A stretch of 64,000 bases of DNA from Coptis chinensis (GCA_015680905.1 CM027385.1:76653501-76717500); one strand, 5' to 3'; positions 34,831-48,386 are shown, numbered from the stretch's first letter. A program made the numbers and translations. The notes: generated by a model not told the origin, from the letters alone.

Positions 34831-37566
34831 GGTAACAAGGTTGTAACTAAATTGAAGTTGGAGATTGTAGTTGGGGTGGTAGAACATTATTGTACAACAA
34901 TGAATTGATATCTCAATTAGTAGAGTACACCATAATTAACATGAGCTTTTAAATTGGACCAACCTTTTTTCTACCACTAAATACCCTTGATAAAATATTC
35001 AAACAAATTATTCAATGTCTTTAAAAAAGACTATTTGGTCATTTCAATTTTTACTACCTTTTATACCCTTAACTTAACATAGGAAAAAGAGGGCGTTTTT
35101 GTAAATTCAAATAAAAAACCAAATGTACGCAATATATGAATTATACGCCTATATTAATTATTCATAAATTAGACTTTAATTACCATAAATACACTATGCT
35201 CCTTTGCCTTCTGTTTCCTCTCTTTTGGTAAACAATAACTTCTTTCATTTCATATTCTTTTTCTGTCTCCTCATCTTTTCTTCTCGACTCAAAAATCTCT
35301 AGACACTCTTCTCTTTTTTCTTTCACTGTCAGTGCAAAGTGCAGAGAAGAAGAAAGTATTTGTTATTAATACTAACAGATCTTTTGAGTTATGGTCATGA
35401 AGTTACTGTGTTGCGGGAGTGAGGATGACTCTCACACCTCGAATGCAGTGTAAGTAAGATTAGAAAATAAAAGTTATGCATCCTCTCGCCTTCCAAAGTT
35501 TCAAAACTCTTCAGTTCTCTAAAGTCCCAACCACCTCTCTGAGTCTTCCTGAAACTTCGTTTCTTCACCAAAGCATCAACCAAGAAGAAATCTGAGAAAT
35601 TTAAGCTCTATCAAGTTAATTGAATGATTTAATCCATTGTTTTCTCTATCTTCCTCCGTTGGCAAGTGGTGACTACTCTGTTTCCTCTCGCTCAATTTCT
35701 TTCCATTCATTCTCTCCTTATTATGTTCATCTTCCTTATTTGACTTCACACTACAAATTGTTAAAAATAGTTTGTGTTAGGACTTGGGAAGGAAGCAACA
35801 ATTAGTGTTTCAATTTTTATCGATTTATGATAATTTCAAATTATTGCTTAAGTAGTTTATGTTGCTTAGTATTTCCATTTTGTGAGTCTTGAAATGAAAT
35901 GTTGATTCCGCTTTTACTTTTCTAAGTACCACATTTATGATTTCTCAGTACTTCATTCAAACCTTGTGTAACCTACCAGGTGAGATTGCTTTCGACAAGA
36001 GGCAAGATTGAAGATGGAAAAGGACAACCTTGAGAAAGAGAAGAGTGTTCTAATGGGCACCGCATTAACTCAAGATAACCAAGATGGGGCTCTTGAAATC
36101 ACTGTCAGTGGAGAAAAGTATCGGTGTCTCGGGTTTGCCAAGGCAAAAAGTGAAGTTTTAAGTGTTGAGAAAAGTGATGTGAGGCAATACAATTAAACCT
36201 CTTTTGACAGATCAAGACGCGTGTCCAACAAGTGGAGTGACAAATCGGGAAGTTCTTATATGTTCATTACATTGATTTGTACATTTTGTGTAGGTAACCT
36301 TTCTTAGTCCTCTTCCAATAGAAACTGGTAATTTTGTTATGCATGTATCCTGAATAATTCGGATAGGAAACGGTGTTGGTATTGTTTCCAATTGAAATGA
36401 AATATATTCATGATGGATACTTCTCTTTTTTCTTGTGAGCAAAGACATATAGTACCATCCCAAACTTTGATTTACCAAACAAACGGTCCTGGCACTCAAT
36501 AGACGACTAAAATGACTAAAAATGCAATATCAAGTTTTCATGTTTTTGGTAGTACTAAAAATGTCCATTTATTAAATCTTTATGTTTGTAATGTTGGTTT
36601 GTGACAAACCTTTCTTTCAGAGTGTTAGGTCTCAAGATAAAGTTGTGAGCTTATGTGTCGTATTAATTGTTAACTTGTGGGATTTGTGTGACTGAGATTG
36701 GGCTTACTCAGAAATTTAGAGTTCTGATTTAAGTTTTCTGATGCCCTTTTCCTTTGAAAATAAGAAAATAGTTGTGTAGACTGGAAAACATTTTGATTTC
36801 ATAATATCCATTTTATTTTGTGTAATCTAGAAGACAATTTGATAATCTTCTAGATTAAATTATAGCCAAACACGAGATCAAGTTGTTATCAAGTTAGTAA
36901 AGTGTGAGAAGGTTGTGAAGAGGTCGGATGAAACATAAAGTGATGAGAGTACGAGACATTGTGGTGGATAGAGTACTCCAGAATAGTAACCACAACCCTG
37001 GAGGATGGCAGACTACTAACCACAATGTATCTTAACTGGGTTCTTGAGTGCCTTTTTCCAAGAGCAGAATAGAAGATCTATTTGGATTCATGTTTGAAAC
37101 CATACTTCCGAAGTGCAAATTACAAATTTAAGGTTAGTAAAGAAAGTAAGTTACTTAAAACAGTATCATACAAAATTGATGTGTTATAAAAAATCAACTG
37201 TGTCCAGTTAGGGAGGGAGATAGGGAGTCATTTAAAGGAGTTAGAATTAAGTTTTGGATGCAACAAGATATGATGTGGTCATTGGCAATAGTTCAACATT
37301 TTATTAGTTTTCAGCCAACTTCAGCATTGTGATCTTCACTTTTATCATCGAGAGTAAAATGACATGAGTTCTGTCATTTTTATATTTGTATGGCTGAGTA
37401 AATAAGGTTTGTGTTACTTGTGGCCCTATGGGCACTCAATATAAAAACGTGTTTGTCAGTTAAAGAAAAAAAAAATAACGCAGAAGGTTTGTGTGTTAAT
37501 AAGGATTTGTGCATTGTAGCTTAAAGTTGTCTTTCCTGTAATAACTGATGTTTATGTATTGTGCAG
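34831..37566. other. Gene-poor interval with two unidentified small frames
   Basis: A short plus-strand frame at 35391 (MVMKLLCCGSEDDSH) ends at a perfect GTAAGT donor. Another at 36008-36196 (62 codons, around DGALEITVSGEKYRCLGFAK) follows an acceptor-like tract. Neither family is recognised. Because three gene fragments follow in the same orientation from 37567, these could be further captured exons. The rest is AT-rich with no visible gene. Confidence 0.3.
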
Positions 37567-39104
37567 TATGTGCAGCCTGTTTACCAGTGCATGTTGGGGT
37601 GTCTAAGGTCTAGAGCTTTTGAGCATTTTAAGAAAGGACTAGAAAATTCATTTAACGAAGGAGAACCATTTTCTCGCATCGGCCTTCGTGTCTACCCAAA
37701 TCTTGCATGTTTGAATTTGATAAAGGAGTCAGGAGGTGGGCTTAACTCAAATCTACAGTTATCCAATTTGGTAACTTATAATGCTCATTCTTAGGCTATA
37801 GATAGTTGGCAAACTTCTTTACAACCATGAGTTGTGATGTCTAACTGAAAAAGTTTCCTTAGAAGTATTAAATTATGTTTGTTGTGTTGCCAATATACAT
37901 GCTTAATACCCAGCTCATGTGTGTTTTGATTTTCAGATGCTGCCATACAACATGCCAAATGGGATCCTACAAAAGTCAGAGAAAAACTTCGACGTGATAT
38001 GGAAGCACATGCAGCATCTGTCCGTAGTGAGAAATTAATTGTCAGAGTTGAAAGCCAAATATTAGGTGTTGTACCTAAGATTTCATTTTTGTAATCGCTC
38101 CAATTAAAGCATGTTGAACCCATAGAAATATCGTCCTTGAGTACACCTGCTACTTTGAACTGAAAATTCATTAATGATGCTTTTATGATTTGTAGAAACA
38201 ACTCAGTGAAGCACTCATTGAACCCGTGGATTCCCTATTAGATGTTTCTGGTCGAGACACTTGGGCATCAATTAGAAGATTACTTTGATGTGAAATTGAA
38301 TCTGCTGTTGCAAAGTTCTCAACTTCCCTCTCTGGTTTTGAGTTGGACCAAGCGACTTATAATGGAATGGCTCTGGATCTTCGACAATTCACGAGAAGTC
38401 TTGTGGAGAAAAAAGCAAAAGAAGAAGCTGGGAAGGTGCTGATTCGAATGTAGGATATGTACCTATTTTCAGATTATAAACTTTGTATCTGCTTCATTTT
38501 TCCTTTATTTTGTTTTTAACCATATTTTTTTACGTTTAGGTTTTCAACAGTGTTCAGTCTTGACAATGATTAAATGCCAAGGGTTTGGACTGGGAAGGAA
38601 GACATTAGGAAAATAACAAAAGATGCACGTGTTGCGGTATTACTATTCTTAATACTATTTTATACCTTTAGGCACAGGATTTTGAGTTTCATAATCATAT
38701 GCATGTGGTTTTGTTGTAACGGTCACCAAATTATTATTAATGTGTTGCAGTCCTTGAAGATTTTATTTGTAATGGCTGCATTACGCTTGGAAGACAAATC
38801 AGATAAGATTGAGAATGTACTATTTTCTTCTCTAATGGATGGAACTGTTTCTGTTCTTGGGTCTCAACAGAGCAGTGTAGGAATCTCTGCAGATCCGCTT
38901 GCCTCAAACACATGGGCAGAGGTATGATATTCTTTCCTTCTATGTTTTTGTCTTTAGGTCATAGTTCCTGGGTATTGTGTTAAAGAAAAGTTTTCTTAGG
39001 TCTCCCCAAATGATGTGCTGATTACACCAGTTCAATGCAAGTCTTTGTGGAGGCAGTTCAAGACTGAAACTGAATATACAGTGACTCAAGCTATTTCCTC
39101 ACAA
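37567..39104 (+). pseudogene. RHD3: Fragment of ROOT HAIR DEFECTIVE 3 (atlastin/Sey1-type GTPase), six exons
   Basis: RHD3 is the plant membrane-fusing dynamin-like GTPase of the endoplasmic reticulum. Only middle and late exons are present: 37567-37735 (VQPVYQCMLGCLRSRAFEHF), 37937-38054 ([20 protein letters not shown]), 38196-38449 (VSGRDTWASIRRLL, VEKKAKEEAGKVLIRM), 38540-38637 (MPRVWTGKEDIRKITKDARV), 38751-38921 (VMAALRLEDKSDKIENVLFS) and 39000-39104 ([20 protein letters not shown]). The N-terminal GTPase domain and C-terminal membrane segments are missing. A CGA-to-TGA type stop follows IRRLL and another stop precedes MPRVW, so it is a pseudogene. Splice sites are mostly intact. Confidence 0.9.
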
Positions 39105-39637
39105 GTATGTTACTTCTTTCATACAATAGTTTTGTTGTTTGGTTGTATTGAAGCCATATCATATCATCAGAGGTGTAATAACGTTAAGGAGAGGGGACAT
39201 CGCATGTGCTGTTAATATTTCTCGAGTTCTATTGCTATTTGTTTTCGACGGGTTACTTCGCTTGATCTATTTTGCCTGTAGCACATGGAGTCTTGATTGT
39301 TTTATGGCAATAGTCAAATTGGATATCAGACAAACCAATGATTAGAGCAAATCAATATTTCTCTCTATTTTGTTTTCTATCAGGTTCAATTCCTAACTCA
39401 CTAGTGAACTTTCAAAGATCAAATAGGTATGATAAGTAGCCATACCTATTTGTTGATGACTTGCTAGATTCGATTTATTACATTGTCTGTGTAGATCACA
39501 TAAGAAGAGGTCTATGAATCAACCTTTCCTATACCCAAATGCCAGAAAGCACAAAGTAAGTTAAAAATCTCAGGTCAACTTTTATACTTAGATTTAGAGT
39601 TGTCAAGTTTTTCTTCTGAAGTTGTTTTCTATATCAG

Positions 39638-39757
39638 GTCCTGATATTCTCTTAGTGGACCAAGATTTTGGATTTAATTGAGTGCTATTTTGGTGAGAAA
39701 GGGCTAGAGGTCTGTAGAATTGACGGTAGCGTGAAGCTGAATGAAAGAAAAAGACAA
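39638..39757 (+). pseudogene. DDM1: Single exon fragment of DDM1 (SNF2-family remodeller)
   Basis: A plus-strand exon bounded by ATATCAG and GTATG encodes VLIFS, a stop, then WTKILDLIECYFGEKGLEVC and RIDGSVKLNERKRQ. This is the start of the helicase C-terminal lobe of DDM1/LSH-type chromatin remodellers, which maintain DNA methylation. The stop replaces the Gln of the FSQWTK motif (CAG to TAG). No other DDM1 exon is seen. It sits 0.5 kb after the RHD3 fragment in the same orientation. Confidence 0.85.
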
Positions 39758-40353
39758 GTATGTATTACTAATTAAATTACTCTTAGTGGTAAATTAGTTA
39801 ATGAGGGTATAATAATGCAAATCATGGTTAAGTTGTGTTACTGGTAAAAGATTATGACATTGTGCACCCCATTGTATCAGTATGTCTCGACAGTTGTTTC
39901 AAAATCCAAGTAAAGTCTGCAGTGGCTACTTGAAAGTGATCTGTGCAAGTTACATGTTGGGTTCCTAACTTCCTACCAGTAAATTATTTTTGGAGCTTCT
40001 AATAGTCAGAAAGTATATTCCCTCAGATGGAAATCAGTTGCCTTTTGTGCTTCAAAACTTAATTGGTGGTTATCTTGGTAGTGAGGTGAGACTTTTGACT
40101 TTAAGCTTCTCAATACAGCTTATATTTTAAACTATTTATACGAGTTTTTGGTTGTTTAATTATTGTTTGGCATATAAAAAGGAATTATTGTTGTAGCTCG
40201 CCATGTCATTCATTTTTTAAGTTTGTGTCATCCGTGCAATCAAAGCTTTCATTAATGGCGTTGGAAATAACCAAATGGAAAGCAAAGGTGCAAAGATGCA
40301 AAGTTTCTCTTTGAATTGAGTTCTCATCTACTCATAAATCTATTGGGGGTCAT

Positions 40354-40791
40354 GGAAGCATTCAAGAAACGCACACATGCTACAATGAGTGTGCATCGTT
40401 TATGATTGAAAAGGTCTTCACAGGCACTGGGGCAGTAGTACTTGCCACACATAACCTTAAGTCTAGTAAAATTCAAAGACCTTCATGGATTTTGTATCCT
40501 TTTGTATTTCGTTAGATTTTTGTGTATGCTGATATATATGGATTATGTAGGGAAAGTTGCAGCAGCCAAGGCACAAGGTTTGGGTATAAGAAAGGGGAGC
40601 CCGAAGCTCCAATTTGATGAGCTTAAGGGAATGACAAATGAGTTATTGTTTGGTTTGAGAAATGCAGAGTTCCAAGTGAGCAAGTACTTCCCTTATGACC
40701 CAGTAGAGATGGTAATGCCCATACTTTCTTTGAAGGGTGAAGAAAACGTAAGACCATTATCTGCCTCAACCTTGGATATGTAGCTCATGAG
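40354..40791 (+). pseudogene. PRODH: Proline dehydrogenase C-terminal fragment (two exons)
   Basis: Proline dehydrogenase is the mitochondrial flavoenzyme that starts proline catabolism. Exon one (about 40354-40457) reads IQETHTCYNECASFMIEKVF, then VVLATHN. Exon two (40551-40791) reads GKVAAAKAQGLGIRKGSPKL, then GLRNAEFQVSKYFPYDPVEM. A stop (TAG) replaces the expected Gln before LMR. The first two thirds of the protein, holding much of the barrel, are absent. Orientation matches the RHD3 and DDM1 fragments just upstream. Confidence 0.88.
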
Positions 40792-43700
40792 GTATGTTCT
40801 ATGTAGGCAATACCATTGATGATATCGTCAGTTCACATGTACTGAGGATGTACTATGTTTTGGAAATTTCAAATAAATAAATAAGTGTAATATGTCGAAA
40901 AGTTACCTAGCCCCACCATGTTTGCTACATAACATTTAAAAACATCATGTCTAATATTTTCTAATATTTTTTATAATGAATCTAGACATAGTAGTAAACA
41001 TAATGATGTTATTTGTGCATTTGATTCCTAATTGAACTAATTTGAGGATATTTATGTGGTTTGCATGAAGAAATTATTGAGGAGACTCAAAGTTGCAGTT
41101 TGGTGAGGTGATCTCGACACGATCATGGGTCAGGTCCTCAGGTTGCCAATGCAACAAGTCAGCGGTTAGCCATGGCCAGATTTTTATTTTATTTATTTAT
41201 TTATTTTTATGTTCATAGGACTTTAGGTTGTATGTAAATATGCAAAAATATTCCTTAATTCACAGCTAAATATTTTAGCCTCATAGTGCACCTTAAGAGC
41301 ATCAATTTTATTTGCTTTTTTAAGGCCCTAACTCCTAACCTGTTTATTATTTTCATGTTGTTAAGAACAATTCAAAATTAATATTTTTTCTTCGCTCTTT
41401 TTTTGTATTGTTAAAAAAGCTCATTTGTAGTAAGAGGCGGCAATTGGGAGGTTTCTTTGCTGAACTGTTCCTCAATAATTTCATTCAATCTTAGCTCGGT
41501 AATCTTCAATTTTGATGGATGTTGCATCTACACATTTGTTAACCTCTAGCTAACCAATAAACAAATAATGTTCAGGACTATTTTGAGGCCTTTTGTTGGT
41601 GTTTCAGTTAAGGTTTTCTCTACCCTATTAAGCACTGGGATTATGGATGTGAGATCAACAGGCCCCCACCCCACCCCTAAGATTTAGGCACTCATACTAA
41701 GGTATTCTTTGCCATATGGCTTATGGTCAAGTTCTCAATTGCCTTCAAAATGTCTAAGTCAACAATGCCTAACCAGTCACGTAATTATCAGGCAGAGTGA
41801 GCAGTGGAGTTCAGTCATATAGTTTATGGTTTGCTTCGAGGTCGTATATGAAAAGGCAAGTAAGTCATTTATAATATAAAGTAGGGTTGCAGAGATGGTC
41901 CTCGCAGAATAAACTCTGTTACAAGTGCTGCCAAAGAAGATACACGTTATGTTGATCTAGAAGACATACGTTGCTTCTATTCCAGTTTGCACATTTTGCA
42001 TGTGAGCTTCTAAGTTGTCCTGTATTATGTATCGCTGTGAAGGAAACAATGAATCGATAAATAACTTAATCAATATATGATTTATGGAATTCTTGGAAAA
42101 AGAGTTATTTGGAAACAAAAGGTCCATGTGTTTTCAAGTCAGATTTTTTTCATCTCCCAAGTTGTCACATGATGAACGAAAATAGTAAAGGTGGTCAAAA
42201 ACTATAAAAGCACACGAGTTGCAAGATCAATTTGTTTTCTTCGTTTTCTATCGGCCATTATAGTGAGGATGATGTGAAGCTTTTATTTTCATTTTCTTAT
42301 GGTTGGGTTGTACCTTGTCTTTGCCGAAAGTCTTTGACTTATTGGTGTCAATAAACTTGAATATATCTTGGTAGACAACCATTCAAAAGGATTAGATCGA
42401 GTGTATCCGACACCTTCACAGTTCACGGTTTGGTTAAGTGTGATAATTTTGCACTAATCAAACTTTTACGTTCGATCAATCGTTAACAGTTTGCTTAGCT
42501 AAATATTATGTCTCCTTTTATTTATAATTGAATGTGTTTTAAGCTTTTCGAGACAAAGCTTCGGGAATACATAAAATAAAGAGGAGTCTTGAAATTATAT
42601 TGTGTTCGCCACTATTCTACAATCCCATTTATTCAATTTTCTCTTCACTAATTTTCAAATGGATATTAGTTTCTATTATTTATATATGAGGTCTCTTTAC
42701 ATATTGGCGTTGTTTTGTTATCTAAGATCATTTGCACACAATCTTTGCTACTTTCTGATTATCATGAATAACAACACCAAACAGCGCTAAAGAGTTGGTT
42801 TCAAATCAATGGCATATTGTAAGTAAAAGATGTTGATGCCTATGAGAATAGGCGGGTGTTGTAGAATGGATGGTCTATTATTTGTGATGAATAGACAACT
42901 GGTTCCTTAGTATCCTATACGTCTCAATTTTTCATACATTTAGTATTCAATTGAGTTGTTCATCAATGTAAAGAAGTGTTTCGGTCCTCTAACGCCTATC
43001 AAGTTTATGCATGTGTTTGTACAAAAAAATTGAGCACTTCATTTCAAATTTCCTGTTTGCTATGATATTTCCTTTAGCCTTGCAACTGATAACGACAGTT
43101 TACATACGTTCACCCTTTTTCTATGTTCATGGTGATGAGCGTTGGCTATAAATTCAAGCCATTATACGTGTTATGTTTTTTTTCCCCTATTCTTCCTGTT
43201 ATCTATCTACTCTATAGGGATTTGATAGTCTTAATTCATGTGATGACCGTGCTGGTAGGTATTGCCTCTTCTTCTTATTGTTTTCTAATTGTCTTGAACT
43301 GTCTGTTACGGACAACTTATTTATTCACCATTTTTCAATCCTTTTCGAATTGTGTTTGATTGTGTTTAGTTTTTGATTTCAGTCACCAATTAGTTTGTAT
43401 ATAGACAATCCAGTGTTAGATTGCACATCCTCATTTTAGAGGATGGATAAAAACAGTCTAGCTTAGAAGCATATGTTAGTATAGAATTATGGAGAAGGGA
43501 CCTATTTCCATACTCAAATATGTTAGTATAGAATTCTTTTTTTTTTTTTTTTTATTTACTTTCGATGCCGAGAATAGTACTTATAACTGGAGGTTCTTCC
43601 TGGTTTATATATTATAGCAATTATTTTAATTGTATTGCCCTCACCCGCCCCCTCAAAGTGTGGTGATGGAAGCAACAAAGAAGGATTATTGCTACATGAA

Positions 43701-44330
43701 CAATTGAAGTTTTTGGCGATTTTTGTCACTCTACGCTTCAAACCAATAAGTTCAGTCTCCCTTTGCCATTTCAATTCCTTATAAGGCCTCAGAAACTCAC
43801 ATGTCAATATCAAAAGGTAGGTCAAAGTTTATGATACAATTCCTTTTCTTCAAAAAAGCCTACCCCCCAATCAAAATTCCATGATGCACTGTGTTTTTGA
43901 ATGTGTTTTATATGTAATGGTCGTCAAACAAACTTTAAAGAAGTCCCTATGCATGCGTATTATACTAACCAATGCTTACGTCACCCAAAAATCACATATT
44001 TTACTAACCTTTATATATATATATATATATTTCGTAATAATTTTTTTTTGTCAACCACGTGCTATCATCTTGCTAGTTGATATAAAAAAGAGCATGTCTT
44101 CAGTGCACAGGTCGTATGGTGCACAGGTAATATAGGCCTTTGGATCAGTACTTTTGCCATTAAATACACACGCACCCTTTGGTATGAGTGGCCGAGATGT
44201 AATGGCGCACCATACATCTCGCGCACCATAGATTTAGCCTATAAAAAATGCATAATGAAGTGATGTAGTGTCATTGTAACAGAAGACTAACAGCCAGACG
44301 AGGACAGAAATTGCGATTCCAAATCTTATT
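40792..44330. other. No recognisable gene
   Basis: AT-rich sequence with only short frames. A possible further pseudo-exon lies at about 41886-41984 (plus frame containing NSVTSAAKEDTRYVDLEDIR, followed by a splice-like CAG), family unknown. A T tract at 43535-43552 adjoins a minus-strand frame and may be the tail of a small retroposed sequence. Nothing else is supported. Confidence 0.35.
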
Positions 44331-44600
44331 TATTGGGTCTGAGTGTTTGGGTTGGGCCAGGGATAAACCCAAGCCCATTCACACACATCACATTCCGAAC
44401 AAAAGTGTCGCGGAATACTTTTTCTCGATCAAATTATTGTTCCATTCTCTTTCCAGAATATCAAAGGTGTGATTTCCTTGTTCCATTCTTGTTTCGATTT
44501 TATCAAAGTCCAATATATCTTTATAGTACTTAATTTCATATCATTATTGTTCTATTTGTTTTATTCTCATTTTTTAGTTAATTCAGATTCTTTCAGGAAG

Positions 44601-45705
44601 ATGGCAATTGAACCGGTTAACATAAATGAGTTCCAAGAATTAGCTAAGCAAGCACTTCCAAAGATGTACTACGATTACTATACTGGAGGTGCAGAGGATC
44701 AGTATACACTGAAGGAAAATGTGGAAGCATTTAGTAGAATCCTCTTTCAGCCAACGACTCTTTTGGATGTAAGCAGAATAAATCTTTCAACTACTGTATT
44801 GGGTTACAACCTCTCGTCTCCTATCATGCTTGCTCCCACTGGCTGTCATAAGTTAGCACATCCAGAAGGAGAGATTGCAACAGCTAGGGCAGCTGCAGCG
44901 TGTAAAACGATCATGGTTTTATCCTGTGTGTCTACTTGCACGGTCGAGGAGGTTGCTTCGAGTTGCGATGCTATTCGATTCTTTCAGTTGTATGTATATA
45001 GGAGAAGAGATGTTTCATCTCAGCTAGTGCAAAGAGCAGAAAGATGTGGATATAAGGCTATCGTTCTCACTGTTGATACTCCTAGGGTTGGTCGAAGAGA
45101 AGCTGACATTAAAAACAAAATGATTATGCCTGAAATCCCTGAATTGAAGAATTTTGAAGGCCTTATGTCAACTGAAGTTGATTCTGAGAAGGGTTCTAAA
45201 CTTGAAGCATTTGCTTCTGAAATTCTTGACCCTTCTTTAAGTTGGAAGGACATAGGATGGTTGAAGTCTATCACAAACTTGCCAATATTGATCAAGGGAG
45301 TTCTCACTGCAGAAGATGCTGTCAAGGCTGTGGATGTTGGGGTTGCTGGGATAATTGTATCCAACCATGGAGCTCGTCAGCTGGATTATACCCCACCCAC
45401 TATTTCCGTTCTGGAGGAGGTAGTTCAAGCTGTTGGAGGGAAAATTCCTGTTCTCTTGGATGGAGGAGTCAGGCGAGGAACGGATGTTTTCAAGGCCTTA
45501 GCTCTTGGTGCTCAAGCTGTTCTTATTGGGAGGCCTGTCCTTTATGGCTTGGCAGCAATGGGTGAAAATGGAGTAAAGGCGTGTCATCGAGATGCTCAGG
45601 GATGAACTTGAGCTCACTATGACTCTCTGCGGGTGTTGTTCCTTGAAGGATATCGCAAGAAGTCATGTGCAGACACCGCGTGACCGATTGCGATCCTTGC
45701 TCTAG
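44601..45705 (+). pseudogene. Intronless (S)-2-hydroxyacid (glycolate) oxidase, late frameshift
   Basis: The protein matches the FMN-dependent alpha-hydroxyacid oxidases of peroxisomes (glycolate oxidase/HAOX type), which make glyoxylate and hydrogen peroxide. Key residues are present: Tyr of [14 protein letters not shown], Tyr of [11 protein letters not shown], Asp of [15 protein letters not shown], Lys of [11 protein letters not shown], His and Arg of [10 protein letters not shown], and the phosphate-binding [20 protein letters not shown]. Start is ATG 44601 after a frame from about 44469 with no family similarity. An extra base near 45579 shifts the frame, giving an early stop at 45605. 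The other frame continues with [13 protein letters not shown] to a stop at 45703-45705, losing about 34 residues including the peroxisomal C-terminus. Plant relatives have many introns; this copy has none, so it is probably a retrocopy. Confidence 0.88.
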
Positions 45706-48386
45706 CTCTGTAAAAGTAGCTCAATGTGAAATGTATGTAATGATGCATTGGAGACTCTGATTGTTGGCATGTTAATATGTTAACAATTCAAACAATAAAC
45801 TAAACTACTTATCATCAAAAGTAGGAACCAAATTTAGTTGGAAACTTTGAACCTGCAGTGATCAATACAGTGGAATAGGGTTGAATAGAGTGGTAGCGGT
45901 TACTTTGCAAAGTAGGCCAACACCACCGTCCACGAAAACTTACTGGATTATAGGATTAATTATCGTATGAATTTCAAGTGACAGGTCCGGATGGAATAGT
46001 GATGGAATAGTGATGTTGGCTACGTACTACCGAAATTTAGTTCCTTGGTTGTAGTAGCTACCGAAAGTAAACTAGGCCATAGCTTAAAGCCTTAAAGGTA
46101 AAGGGACTCTGTAATTGTGCTGCATTCTGTTTTCGTGTGATCAATGAACAGTTCCCATCTCATGTTAGAAGCAACTAGTACAAATAGTTCCCATCTCCAT
46201 GTTAAAAGCAACTAGTACAAATTGCATATTTAAGTAGTTTGAATCCTATCATCAAAGTATCCAACTATGGGTTTGAAAATTTCAAACTGGAGGGAAAAAA
46301 AAAAAAAAAAAAAATCAGACTGAGATATTGAGAAAAACCTGGTCATACAATCCAGAAGAAACCAAAGGAGATCAAAAGGGTTTATTGAATAAGGGTTTTA
46401 ATTTCCATGATTTCTATTTTGTCCTGAAATCAATAACAATAGTCAATGTCCAAAATCAAATTTATTTTGATCTCACTGTGTTGATATTTGCAAAATTAAG
46501 AATTTTTCAAGAAAAACCAAATCTCTAAGCTCTATCCAAAACTAAGATTTGGATATGTACCAATATTAAGTTTTGGAGAGTCCCGTGATCCAAAACTAAG
46601 TTTAAGTAAAGCATGTGTTCAAAGTTGTACAGATTTTGTAGTACCATTACCTTGACGTTGTTATTTTGATCATTTTTCTGGTTCAAAAATGCACAAACAA
46701 AAACGAACGAACAAATGAATTCGCAACAAATAGAATATCATTTTAATCGTACTTCGCCATTTTGCAGTAGGTTCTTAGGATTTGCATTCATTTCTTAGAA
46801 TCCACGACCCGCATCCAAAATACATAATCCGACTACACTGATGTGTTGCCTATCAATTTATCATGAATCAATTGTGATAATTTCGGTTAATTTAATTTTC
46901 GGAACTTATATTTCTTGATCTAGTGGGTCAAACACTCAAACCAAGTCTTTTGGATATCATCTTGCGATAATTGCAAGGCTTGAAGTGTTTTGACGGACAC
47001 TGCGAAAGAAGATGTGAATCGAAATACTGTACTCAAATAGTGGAAATTGCGAAGAAAGACACATAAACATCTTGTTAACGCGGACTTTGCCATCAAAAAT
47101 TCACTATCCTGTTTTTCTATTCTAAGAAATTCACTCTTTTGACTTTGCCGCTTGTATCCATGCTGCATGGTCCGATGGTCGTACCAACTACCAAATGTAT
47201 GTGGGAACGTGGAAGTTTTGGATCATATTATCTTCAGAAGATTTAATTATCTTGCCCGCTTATATAAACGGCACTTATATTAAATAAGGTTTTGGAGTTT
47301 ATTTAGAATTCATATAGGGTGGAATTCATATAACGGGCTCGTTTAATTATTCACAATCTATTATAAAAAATGTTAAATTTTTAAGGAACAGACGAGAATA
47401 TATGATCCTTGAAACAAAACTCTAGAATTTTGTTGGTTCTTCTTTAAGAATAATCGTCACAGGGCAAAGTAATTGCGACTCCTCTAAGAATAATATTACG
47501 GTAACAGTGATGTCACACCCTCCCCAAATATAACATGGGCAGTGTGCAGTAAATTGTCAAACACTCGAACCCCATACTCATGGAAGCAATTGATAAGAGG
47601 CATTAAGAACCATTAATGACAGGTGGTCATGTGATCAACTTGTGGTTATCAACTTATCACTTAATAATAACTCATTAATAGGCCTTGGCTCGGTTGATGA
47701 ACCAACACATCCATGGCCCATTCATCACTGTGCTGTTTAGTTTAACCTTGTTCAGAATCTTTAATTAAGGTAAAAGAGATGACGAATATTCATGGCAAAA
47801 CATCTATGTTGGCATGTTGCATCAAAGTAGTTTCTTCTCGGATTATCAGCGCCCGAATAATATTGCATACTACATAAATACAAAATCTATTTTTCACGAC
47901 CGTCCATAATATTAACGGATTTCAACATCCTTTTTGCATTGAATGTAAATAGTTGTTTCCATAGTGGGAGCTGGGAAATCATGGTGTGCGGTCATGGTAA
48001 GAGTAGAGACGGAGAGTATACTGCATCAATATTGAGTACATTCTTACCTCTTGGGAGTAAAAAAAGTAAGAATGATCGAGGAGACAAAGACGTCTAAATT
48101 CTACACTGCTGGTTACGAGAAAATTCTCCTCAAGACCAGTTGACTAAACGAAATAATAATTAGATGTATTGTTCGTTGTCTTCTCCACCAACAGCTTTTT
48201 AGATTGAATTCACTGAGAAGACCATGACCATTAGACTTACTCTATTGCAATCAAAATAAATGGCCTTCGAATCGCTACTACCACACAAAAAGCTAGTGGC
48301 GGTTTATTTCTTCCACACAGACTGACCTACAAGAGTGCAAGTCTTACGATCAGCAATAAAGTACTTTGATGTACCGATCACCAGCA
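45706..48386. other. No recognisable gene; one A tract
   Basis: AT-rich intergenic sequence. A 20-base A tract lies at 46295-46314. A minus frame at 47168-46920 has no family signature. The last few hundred bases should include the promoter of the receptor kinase copy. Confidence 0.5.

Noticed and set aside
34970..35060. Helitron 5' end (tctaccactaaatacc) for the RHD3-DDM1-PRODH mosaic
   Set aside because: Suggestive start only; no 3' CTRR hairpin found, so not listed as a feature.
43556..43825. 89-codon minus frame next to a T tract as a gene
   Set aside because: No recognised domain; at most a retroposed scrap.
46295..46314. A tract as poly(A) tail of the hydroxyacid oxidase retrocopy
   Set aside because: It lies about 590 bases after the stop, with no matching target duplication; it could be a chance A run.
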